DNA from: Lineus longissimus
Taxonomy: Eukaryota > Nemertea > Pilidiophora > Heteronemertea > Lineidae
Reading direction: 5' to 3'
Assembly: GCF_910592395.1 (NCBI RefSeq)
Contig: NC_088309.1
Location: 24,740,599-24,804,598, forward strand
Length of the DNA: 64,000 nucleotides
Position numbers and translations under genes: made by a program. Under the pieces are notes generated by a model. That model did not search any database, was not told where the DNA came from, and was given only the letters and a program-made list of their open reading frames with translations. Every line of letters begins with the position of its first letter. Within the stretch, counting starts at the first letter, position 1. Of the stretch, positions 31,726-41,423 are shown in pieces.

Positions 31726-33257
31726 CACATCACCGGATTATTCACCATAAGTGTAGGCTACTTGCTGGTATTTTCAATATTTCAAGACTGGTGCCAGGTA
31801 GAACAATATTTTCGATTCAGTCGATAGAGCTAGAGCTGTCTGGCGAATAAAGCTTCCTTGGATGAACATGATAGTACATGTTCGGCCCCAAGGGCCGGAA
31901 TGTAGCCGAAGTCTCTCGCCCTACAATAGCAGCATTCTTTGATACCATTTTTCTTCTGTAATTCTAAAGTTTACCATCTATTTTATATCTGCCATGCTCA
32001 GAGGAAGACAAAGGCGATTTGGATAGGCTGATGTGGCTTTCAAATGTCTAACCCTTGTACTGTTGTCCCCTACAATGTAAACTCGGTCATAAGTGCCGAG
32101 TGAAAGCCCCTGAAGTTAATGATGGTACTGCCCTTGTCCTTTTTTAAGTGGATGGTCCTGAAACGGACTGTTCGTTCTTTCGACGTTGCCATGTGTATGA
32201 TATATACAATAATGTATGTGTCCTTTTATTTGTCTGTATATGTTATCGACTTCATATGCATATACGTGTAACATATACGGCCTGTGTCAGCGTTTTTGGT
32301 GTAATAACATCTTTGTTATTCTTGGTAACTCCTCATAATTTGTTCCCACCCACAGTGGACCAAATATGGATATACGTGCATACATTGCATTCGTGCATCT
32401 CTGATATATCAAATTTGGAAGAATTACTAAATACATGTACATGAACATGTAAGCTAAAAGAAGATGTTTTGGGTAATATTTATAGTAGCTCGAGATATGT
32501 CTATAAATGATTCAGTAGGAATACGGCATACGATTGAAATAAGTTCCTTTCAACTATTTGCACTCAAATGGCTGAAGAACAGGAATAACTCAAATTAAGT
32601 ATTGATAAGTATTGACCTTGGTAATACGGTAGCTTTGGAAGGCTCAGCCAAAACTCAAGCACAATCAGTTTGGCTTCTCACTAAACCGTGCATCGTTCAA
32701 ATAGATGAGGAGGGAGTGTTACTTTTGAACCATGTAAAAGCTATTGGCAACAAGAGCATCGTTCTCAAAGTTGGTGCATTGAGTTGAGAATTCGTGTCAT
32801 CTAACAGCTATTGGCTGCGAGTACATCGTACTGTTTCCAAAATTCCTGCAAGGTGTCGCAAACCCGTGCCATCTTTAAAATATTGGCTACAAATGCATTA
32901 TTGTTCCAAAAGCTATTGCATTCTTGAAGTGGCGAATTCATGTCATCGATAGCTGGGCTACCTAGTGCATCGTTTCAAAAGTTGCTGAGTGGATCAAAAG
33001 TGGCAAATTCGTGTCATTTTAAAGCCATTGACTACTAAAAGGTGATATTCTAATAAAGCAGGTTGAAATAATCTTGGTCTATGCTTCATGAAGTCCAAGT
33101 ATCCAACCTTACCAGCAACCAATGAAATGCGTCACCAACAAGGCGCAGGCATTTTTTGTTGTTGTTCGTAAGAAAGCATGCTACGACATGTCCATTACTA
33201 ATTATGTTATTGTCCAAGCCCGATTGTCACAAAGCCTCCGCCCAATTTTCAATCTAA
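31726..33257. other. Long spacer between copies 8 and 9
   Basis: Contains one decayed receptor fragment (31918-32090). The remainder is non-coding; short ORFs at 32148-32444 and 32602-32787 have no support. Confidence 0.5.
31918..32090 (+). pseudogene. Decayed family-2 GPCR fragment (TM5-TM6)
   Basis: AGCATTCTTTGATACCATTTTTCTT matches the Ala-Ala-Phe-x-x-Pro-Phe-Phe TM5 start of copy 9. GAGGAAGACAAAGGCGAT matches its ICL3 (GGCAGACAAAGGCAAT), and CTAACCCTTGTACTGTTGTCCCCTACAATGTAAACT matches TM6 (ATCCTTGTTGTTCCCTATTCGGTTAAT). Reading frames are broken and the segments between are deleted. It is a relic of a lost copy. Confidence 0.8.
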
Positions 33258-34253
33258 ATGGCAATGGCATCTGCGTTTAATAGCTTCATCACACCTATAG
33301 CATCCGACATAGACGGCACCCTCTTAGATATTTTTCTCTCACTTCAATATGTCACCAGTCACTACATATCACCAATCTTAGCAACAGTTGGTTGCATAAA
33401 CAACGTGCTCGTACTCATTGTGCTATCCTTACCACAATACCAGAAACATGTAAGTTGTCTCTATCTTAGGATTCTAGCAGTAGTGGACAGTACCGAGCTC
33501 TTAGTTCTAGCTGTTGCCATGAGGAGGAACGACATAAAATTACATGCTCGGTTTGGTGACCCGTTGTGTGCTTTATTTGGCTTTCTCACCAATTTCTTAC
33601 CACAGATTTCCTCTTGGATAATTGTAGCAATCACCTCCATGCGATTCATTGCCGTGTTGTTTCCATTAAAAGCTGCAGCCTGGACAACTTTTAGAATAGC
33701 AAAGATCTACATATTTTGTTTCTTGGTCATTCTGATAGGATTCGGGTTACCTGACTTCATATACAGTCGGGCAAACTACGGAACGGACGGACAAAGTGGG
33801 TTGGAATGTGATATGTTGACCTCAGCCGAGGTTTCAGCAAATTATGAGCTGGCCCATACGCTAGCAGCATTCTTCATACCATTTTTCTTTCTACTTTTCT
33901 TAAACCTTTCCATCTGCATCCGTCTTGCTTATAGGCAGACAAAGGCAATGGAGATACGTTCAGCTAATAGCGACACAAAGGAGGATAGGAACGTTATGAT
34001 GATGGTCATGGCGGTAACAGTCACGTATCTAATCCTTGTTGTTCCCTATTCGGTTAATTTTCTACTCTTTAGCACTTTTCTTGGTGGAGGCATTCTAAAA
34101 AATGAGGTGGTGCAGGGTATCCTTACTTACATTGGTCTGCTATCATATTCTGTCAACTGCTCAATCAACTTTTTTCTTTACTTCATTACATGTAAACGAT
34201 TTCGCAAGGATTTCGCCACAATTATATTTTGCAGACTTTCGATAAAACGTTAA
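33258..34253 (+). CDS. Family-2 intronless GPCR, copy 9 (last of the array)
   Basis: Single-exon receptor of 331 residues. Landmarks are Asn49, Asp77, Cys104 with Cys184, Pro263, and N304-F305-F-L-Y308. It is the only copy with S-M-R-F at the end of TM3: Met128 occupies the position of the acidic residue of the DRY motif, where the other eight have Thr. ICL3 differs (AYRQTKAMEIR), and the N terminus is hydrophobic-polar mixed without a signal peptide. A codon-3 ATG is an alternative start. The stop codon lies 152 nt from the end of the convergent sulfotransferase gene, so the 3' ends are close or overlapping. Confidence 0.92.
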   Translation: MAMASAFNSFITPIASDIDGTLLDIFLSLQYVTSHYISPILATVGCINNVLVLIVLSLPQYQKHVSCLYLRILAVVDSTELLVLAVAMRRNDIKLHARFGDPLCALFGFLTNFLPQISSWIIVAITSMRFIAVLFPLKAAAWTTFRIAKIYIFCFLVILIGFGLPDFIYSRANYGTDGQSGLECDMLTSAEVSANYELAHTLAAFFIPFFFLLFLNLSICIRLAYRQTKAMEIRSANSDTKEDRNVMMMVMAVTVTYLILVVPYSVNFLLFSTFLGGGILKNEVVQGILTYIGLLSYSVNCSINFFLYFITCKRFRKDFATIIFCRLSIKR

Positions 34254-34405
34254 CACATATACTATTGGATGTTTCCATGTAACTGGTATGCAATCTCTAT
34301 AGCAAGTGAAAGATTTGCAACGATTTCGCTACAAAAATATTTGGAAGAATTCAAGAAAACGCTTGGAACATAACATTATTTTAAAACATATATAACTATG
34401 CTGTC

Positions 34406-37400
34406 TTAATCACCAGTCCACAGGAATCGTTTGTCCTGAAGAAGGTTTGCTAAGGCACTGTTGAAAGGCATGAAGAAATCTTGCAATATTTTCCGCGTTT
34501 TCGAATCCATTCCTTGTTTTAGCAATTTCGGCGAGGTATACTTCATAGATGCAAAATCAAGGCGGTGCATAGCTGCCAACGTCTCCAGATCAGAATCCGA
34601 AAGATTCCCTGAAAAAAGTAGACTCGTCGTAGACACGGTGATTGCATGTGACCATGTCTGTCACGTGAAGAGTGTTCTGGACTGAATGCATCATTAGTTT
34701 TCATGCTTGCTTTTCATTACCAATAAGTGTTAGCATTGTCTGAGTACAATACCATATGTACGGCAGCTTTAACTCTCCGTCATATTCAATGGACATGTCA
34801 TTGATTCCTTTTGGTCGTTTAAGAGACGTCCCGTATCACCGGCGGGCTTGTGTTTTTCTTATGATCAGTACGGGTTATCAGTCTGGTAAGATGGACGCCA
34901 TGCTAAATAGAACCCCAAAAAAACAGGGAAACATCATCATCTAGGACTCATTATAGTAAGATCGTAGCTGCTTTTCAGAAACTATCTGCCAGATATTTGG
35001 TAAATTTTGCCACTTACTTCCTCCAAGGAATTTGAAAGCCTCGTCTAGGATCTTTTGGCGTTTTTCTACTTCTGCGTACTCTTCCGTCTTAATGAAATAA
35101 AACTGCTCCCTGGGGAAGATCTTCATCCAGTGAGAAAGACCAATGATATATGCAAAATCTAGTAGATTCACCTGCAACAATTGCACGAGGGGATAAAAGA
35201 CAATGACATGTAGATCACATGAGTAGAGAATGATTTAATGGCGAATTTAGCCCCCCAAATACTCCCTCAGATGCCCGAAAAACCCATTTTAGGCGTCATT
35301 ATGTTCTTTTCTGGGAGGGGGTCAAGAAACCTCATCGTTCCCAAGATTAAAACTTGTATTTCACTCTGTGTACAGCTATGCCCCTCCCTCATGCACAGTT
35401 ATGAACCCGCCACTGAACACACCACTAGAGACATATCAATTCATAAATGTAGTAGATCAAAATGGTAGCATTTCGTACGCACCTTTATCATTGTCATACT
35501 ATAAGGAGGCTGCCTATGACAGTAGAAAATACCTCGCGTACGTATACAGTCCTGGTATGGAGTAACAGCGTTCTTGACAAGCATCGACCATCGAGTGGTA
35601 GTTTTCCCTCTGCTTGTCATGAACAAGCGTTCGGCACCATACGTAGAGAATGCACTGAAACATGAGAAGAAAATGTAGGAGAGTCTGATGTACAAATGTA
35701 GAGGCCTGCAAAACAACTGCTGTGCATATGGAGCGAACGGCTGACAGCCGATGCAGCAGTCAAAAACTTCCTCGCCTGTAACAAGTCCCCGTCCCTATTA
35801 ACACCTGTTTGGTCGGTATATGGCAGATTTGGCTATTAACTATTCTTGACACATGATTGGCTACCATTAATGTGACGTTATCAATATGTCTGAGCGCTCA
35901 GGTTATATAGATGAGTCAAGCATAAATGCATTAACTCCCGGAAACGGACCATATATTCTGTAATTTTCTATTGGTGATAAATGTAATAGTTCAACATATA
36001 GGCAATCATTTGTACCGGTAATTCTATACTTACGCATCAACTGGGTTTCTCATGATAACAATGAACTTGGCCTTAGGGTTGACTTCATAGAGCGCCTGCG
36101 CCCTCAGCATGTTGTAATAGTCATGATATTGCGGTCGTTTTGTTACGCTGGGTGGCATGTGATAGACAAACTTTCTTGTAGGACTACGAGCAACTAGATG
36201 GATAAGGAAGAGGTGGAACCAGTGAAAAGGACGAACCAAAGATGCATTGGGCCAGCTCTAGCAACATATTCGAAATTCGATTGTCGGACAAATGATCGTC
36301 AGCATTGGAAATGTTATTGGCGATATCTGTCATGGTCGACATATAGATGTGTTTCTTTTATATAAACCTGACCAACTCACGTATGATAGCATGCTTGCTC
36401 ACATGGCCTTGCACATACGAAAGGATGCCAAACTTGCGACTCTGCCCGGTGATTGACTCCTCTGAAATGTGATATAAAGGTTGTACTGTCTATGTTTACC
36501 GTACGAACACTATTATTAGGTATTAAATGTAATATACAATCAACTGTCTACTTTGGCACTACCAGCTGACTCATCACGCTCATTACCAACATGTAGCTGT
36601 CAACATTTGTACCAAACACCTTCATTCACACATTACCTTAACTGCTAACTTTCGTACCAGACTCCTTCGCACACAATTTATACTCACTGTCAATTTTCTT
36701 ACCAGACTCATTCAAACACGTTAACTTCACTAACCCATGTCTCTTGAAGCGTATAAAGCTGGTAACGTATGTATGTGCATTGCCATTAACTGTTTGCAGT
36801 ACTACAGAGTCCAGTCGTCGAATTGTCGAAATTTTCAACAAATTTGTTTTTAATGAAATAATTCAACTTACTTGTACCATCCCTTTGATAGTGATTATTT
36901 TGCAACTCTGTGGTAAAGACCAACTGTGGATGACCGGTCAGCCGGTAGAACAGGTCCGAGCTCGCGCATCTTCTGAAGCCGAAGACGTAGCCTGCTGGTT
37001 GACAGTTAAGCCCGTCATCACTCATCCAACATGCTGATGGACTGTCAGTTTTGGAGGGCGGCTGAAATTGAAAAGATTCTCTCTGGGATCGTGTTTCCAT
37101 CTCACGAGTCAAATATCAATGTGTTCTTTCTTTCGATGTGATCGGAATTGATGAGTTTTCAAAACATGTTATTCTCTGAGAGGATTTTTGTTGGCTTTTG
37201 CAACAATGAACTTGCAATGGCCGCTTCAAACCATCACACACAGTATCATTGCTTAGAACTGGCTATGTATAGACCAGAACCAGTGTTGCTTAAAAACTGG
37301 GTTGATTGTATTCCATGAACAATTTTCCAAGGGTCGGATTATATAAATGTTGCATCTTTTTCTATATTTTGTTCTCACACCAATGAGTACATGTATAGCG

Positions 37401-38829
37401 CAAATAGTTAGAAGATTATAAACCTATTGATATTTAAATCTTCACAGTCAACATATATTTTTGTTGTTGTTTCGTTATCGCTGACCAAGTGAATTTACCT
37501 TTTCTTACCGGACAACATGATTGGTATAGGGGGTGATTTAGGAATAGGCCTACCAAAATGTCAATAGTCCTTTTGTTACCCTACTGAACCATACCATAGC
37601 ATGCAAAGCTAATGTTCAAACATTTGGCTAATCCTTCAGGCCTGCACCGGTATCAAAACAGAAAGTCAATTTATATAAAATGGAGCACTAGACTAAGTGC
37701 TAATGGAACTGCACCTAAAAAACGTTGGATCTGTCGTGTATCTCATTAAAAGGTGATACTTGGATGGAACATTTTGACCCCGTTATCCTTGTCCAAACCT
37801 GCCTACCTTAGTAAATGCTTTGTTCTCATTGTTGTCCCGAATGATGTCTGTGACAATTTTCCTCGAGGCCAGCGGACCCCTCTTTAGCTGCGTGAAGATA
37901 CTTTGTGTACGTGGTGACTTGTCCCAAGTACCATTTCCAATCTTCTCGAGGCATGACGCCATATTATCCATGAAAACCTTATAAGCCGAGTAGGCATCAT
38001 CTGTTTCTGTTGCCTGTTTGATATCAAGTGTTATCCCATCAGAGACTACAGCTTGTTCCGGTGTTGGGCTTGGGTAGTCCGGGCCCTCTGGAGATTCCGT
38101 TGACTGCGTCCAACTGCTAGACTCATCAAGTTCTTCGATCACCTTGTTCAGTTGCTCCCTATACTCATTCGCCTTTTTCAAAATAGCTGAAGAATTCGTC
38201 TCACTAACTAACGAACCGTTGACAGTCCATTTGATAAACTCCTGGTACCGTATATCCGGGGGAATATCCGAGGACTTGGATATCCCCCGTTGCCATAACT
38301 CTTGCAGCCGTCGCCAGGCTCGTCCTAAAATACTTGATGCTTCTTTACTGCCATCATATTCATCAATCACCCAATAGTCAGCAAGGTTGTCATCATCATA
38401 ATCCCCTTCGTAGATAACGTCATTCAAACCGGCAAGGATGTCCCTCAGAGCCGTGGTGTTTGCCTTGCCGTTAGACCTTTGATGGGCTGGGAGAGCGCCG
38501 TCCGCCAACAAGTAGTCGGGATCCTCTCGCCAGTGGAGCATATTTTCGTAATTTTTGTATTCCGTTTCATAGTCCCCATCGTATATGACATCATTCAACT
38601 CCTTCAGAGCATGTTTTATGGAACTGCCGTCCTCAGTTTGCTTATTCGTTCGAATCCTTACCGATGCCTTCGCCCCCTTGACTACCTTAAAGTTAGGCGC
38701 CAGGTGACCTGAATCTCGGAATACCTCGTTGAATTTAAGGTTCAGCATGTAAAGACAAAGGATAATTACGAGCTGGACTGAGACAGCAATATACAGTGTC
38801 CTCTTTTGAAGTATGCTGCAGGCTGCCAT
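34406..38829 (-). CDS. CHST15-like Golgi carbohydrate sulfotransferase, seven exons
   Basis: Type II membrane enzyme predicted to move sulfate from PAPS to a glycan, about 680 residues. My exons on the minus strand are 38829-37807, 37061-36872, 36461-36381, about 36257-36034, 35654-35483, 35171-35018 and 34608-34406. Phases match at every junction except exon 3/4, which is unresolved. The start is ATG 38829: MAACSILQKR, then an anchor at residues 11-30. Exon 1 is a stem rich in Asp and Glu with a twice-repeated L-N-D-V-I-Y-x-G-D-Y motif. Exon 2 has Cys-Trp and the PAPS 5'-phosphosulfate loop region GFRRCASSDLFYRL-x3-HP. Exons 4-5 have the 3'-phosphate site IVIMRNPVDAAFSTY, and exon 6 has FPREQFYFIKTEEY. 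Exon 7 has a PFN-x-x-LA-x-LL end. In the 5' loop Arg stands where Lys is usual, and A-S-S replaces G-T-T, so activity is not assured. Family membership is firm; the CHST15 subgroup is probable. Confidence 0.8.
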
Positions 38830-40300
38830 CCTGGTAAGGGGGACGTTTTCGAAATTGCTCTGCCCATGACGAAGGAACCTAAATTTACTCACGTTTCGTA
38901 ATTTTGACCAAGTATAGGCTTACATGAACTTTCTTTATTGCTAATCTCAAAGTAGATTTAATGCCTTATACCTATTCACTTTAGGCCAATTTACAAGTAC
39001 GTAGGCGTTTACAGGGCCTATATGGTCGTAAAAATACCTGCTTTTCATGCCGCGACAGGATCCCGAGACGCTTCGCTGGTGAGACCCGTTGCCAGTGTCT
39101 CTAGCTCAAGGGGGCAGGGAGAGGCCCCCCCCCCCCCCACCCCACTATATGGGACAGGGAGAGCACCCAACTACACACACACAACCACACTTCCTCCACG
39201 AGGACAAAGTCACAACCAGCAAGGAGGGAGGACATTGTTATCTTCAAGGAGTGGCTACGAGGTGGCGTAGGCGTCGATCATCACGACACTCCGTCAGCAT
39301 GACTGACCATTGCTGTAAAATCGGTCGAAATCTGGCCCGGCTTTTTGGCATGTAGATCGGATGCTGCGTTCCCGGTAGTACCCCTGGTAGTACTACATGT
39401 ACAATGATGACGCTTTCCATACTGGACTGTTATATAATTCGTTTTATTTCAGATCTCGATCGAGATGTTGTTTTTTTTTTCTCTATGTACGCCAGCCGTT
39501 CTCGTAATATCATCAAGCTTACTTTCAGAACAATGTCATGACAATTTGTGTAATGGTTCGTCCAGGCCAACAAGAGTTGTAATGCATAAAACAATTACCT
39601 GATAACTGTCATGCCCGGGGCCTAATTTGCGCCAAGGAGTTGTAGCAGACCAGGCCAAGTCGTACATTGTAATTGGCGAAAATTATGACAACTGGCAAAT
39701 GATTTGGAGAATTAAGGCGCGCGATGTGTACTAGTTTGTAACACAATTTTGTCCGATGATTTTGTGTTCTGACCTCCGACAATGGAACAATGCTGATGTC
39801 GTCGATATATCATCTATTCACAGCAGTACGGAATACAGCTTAGTCGTACATGTAAAGGTAATATGCTTTGTGCTAGTTTTCTGTACATTTGCAGGCCTAC
39901 AAAAATGCTTGCGTAATTCCAAGAGCCTATTTCGAGTCGCACTTTCGATCGTCTCTGATATTATAGTCCAGGCGATAAGGGCCAAAAAACAACAAAATCG
40001 TGCAAAATGGTATGAAAGCATCAAATTTGATACACTGGCAGGTTGAATTGATATGTAGAGGGCCCTAAATTTCAAAACGGAATCCCGTATATTATTACCT
40101 TATCCAGGGACCATGTTGTTTTCCACCATAACTGCTGTATAACTATGCAAGTATAACAGTCATTTTACGAAATATGCTGGATAATGATCTCATGCCAAAT
40201 TTGCCAATAAAACAATGGTCTGATGATTAATGAAATTGCATTTATGCAATTACCAGATATTTGTGTGCCATGGGTGTGCTATATTCTAGGAAAATTTGCC
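38830..40300. other. Promoter side of the sulfotransferase gene and spacer
   Basis: Holds a C-run of about 15 at 39127-39141 beside a CA-rich tract and a T-run near 39471. Otherwise nothing was recognised. Confidence 0.45.
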
Positions 40301-40534
40301 TTATAGCACCCTATTGATAAAGAACGTGAAACGGTCAAGCATTTCCTTCTGCGAACGTTTACGTAATTTATCAAATTCTCCCGGCCGATTTGTCATCCAG
40401 ACTCTCCGTGGTTTGGTCCCGTTTTGACACCTGGACATTCTGTATGTCCCTACCCTTGGTTTGAACCGGCGTGGTCGTGGCCATCGTTTGGTCCAAGATA
40501 ATATGACTAATTGAAATGTGTTTTCCTCTAGCAC
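40301..40534 (-). CDS. Possible terminal exon, unrecognised basic protein
   Basis: An open frame to a stop at 40301. An acceptor-like CATTTCAATTAG lies near 40512 on the minus strand. The encoded stretch is strongly basic (TKRWPRPRRFKPR, then KPRRVWMTNRPGEFDKLRKR) and ends with an amphipathic segment and Asn-Arg-Val-Leu. Composition is more protein-like than that of neighbouring ORFs. No start codon or companion exon was identified, and no family was recognised. Confidence 0.25.
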   Translation of the reverse strand: MLEENTFQLVILSWTKRWPRPRRFKPRVGTYRMSRCQNGTKPRRVWMTNRPGEFDKLRKRSQKEMLDRFTFFINRVL

Positions 40535-41108
40535 ACACGCTTGACAGTTACGTGACCTCGAAGTTTTATTTGTCCGCTATCATTATCATCATGAAACACG
40601 TCAACAGTTGACCATCGCTTTAGTTACGAACCATTGTCCCTTAGTAATGGACGCTAATGTTTGACCGATTCATCACCATTTCACTGTCGAATTAAGTAAT
40701 TTCCTGAAATTATTGCGGAACTACTTATGACACATTTGAAAGGAGGGCTGGAGGACCAGGGTCGGACTGGCAGTGACCGCCTATAGGCCTACCATAATAG
40801 TGTTTGTGAAAACGACTAATAGCACCGGGGAACGACGACTATATATATTTGGAGAATTCCTTCAAAATCTGAACTTGTATTTAAGTCTGTCCGAGGTCGT
40901 CGATATGAAATACATCCCGGCGATGAGAGTTTCGTCCATGCTGGCTTACCACTGATCTGAGTAACGTTTCCATACATGTTTATACTTTGATAGTTACGCA
41001 AGTGATCCCGTCATGTTCCTGTCAAGCTTCCGTCTGGTTCGCGTCAATAGCGAGGTTATTTTAGGCCCGAAAGGCTGATGGCTACAGTATGAGAGCTATG
41101 GGTCAGCC

Positions 41109-41423
41109 ATGAGTAAAATTTCAACAGATGACATCGAGCTGCTGATGGTGATCAGTGATTCACAGTACTGGCAGTCACACGGACATCCTGATGTCCCATT
41201 CATCTCTTATATCTATGCCTTCCTCTATTTTATAGGCATATATGTATGCATGATGGTGATGATCAACCGAGAGCCACCAATGGTGAAAACAATACTGGAT
41301 GACAGTGTAACTGTAGAGTATAATTTGTCCTGCAATTACACCATTCCAGTTGTCCAATTACTATTGTATATTTCTCTTTCTGCCCACTGGTACAGACTAA
41401 TATCCACATTAACTATTGAATGA
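41109..41423 (+). CDS. Possible small two-pass membrane protein, unrecognised
   Basis: A 104-codon ORF from ATG. It has a soluble start (about residues 1-30, acidic, D-D-I-E-L-L), a first hydrophobic segment at about 31-53 (ISYIYAFLYFIGIYVCMMVM), a short loop with Asn-Leu-Ser and Asn-Tyr-Thr sites, and a second hydrophobic segment at about 80-93 (TIPVVQLLLYISL). Codon use is plausible. It stands alone, with no homology that I recognise, so chance is possible. Confidence 0.28.
   Translation: MSKISTDDIELLMVISDSQYWQSHGHPDVPFISYIYAFLYFIGIYVCMMVMINREPPMVKTILDDSVTVEYNLSCNYTIPVVQLLLYISLSAHWYRLISTLTIE

Noticed and set aside
37807-38892. Longer start of the sulfotransferase at 38892
   Set aside because: That codon is GTG within a GTGAGT context. 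The ATG at 38829 gives a short basic tail directly before the anchor, as expected for a type II protein.
39022-39355. Two overlapping plus ORFs of 82-88 codons
   Set aside because: Driven by a C-run and CA-rich DNA. Low complexity, no splice support.
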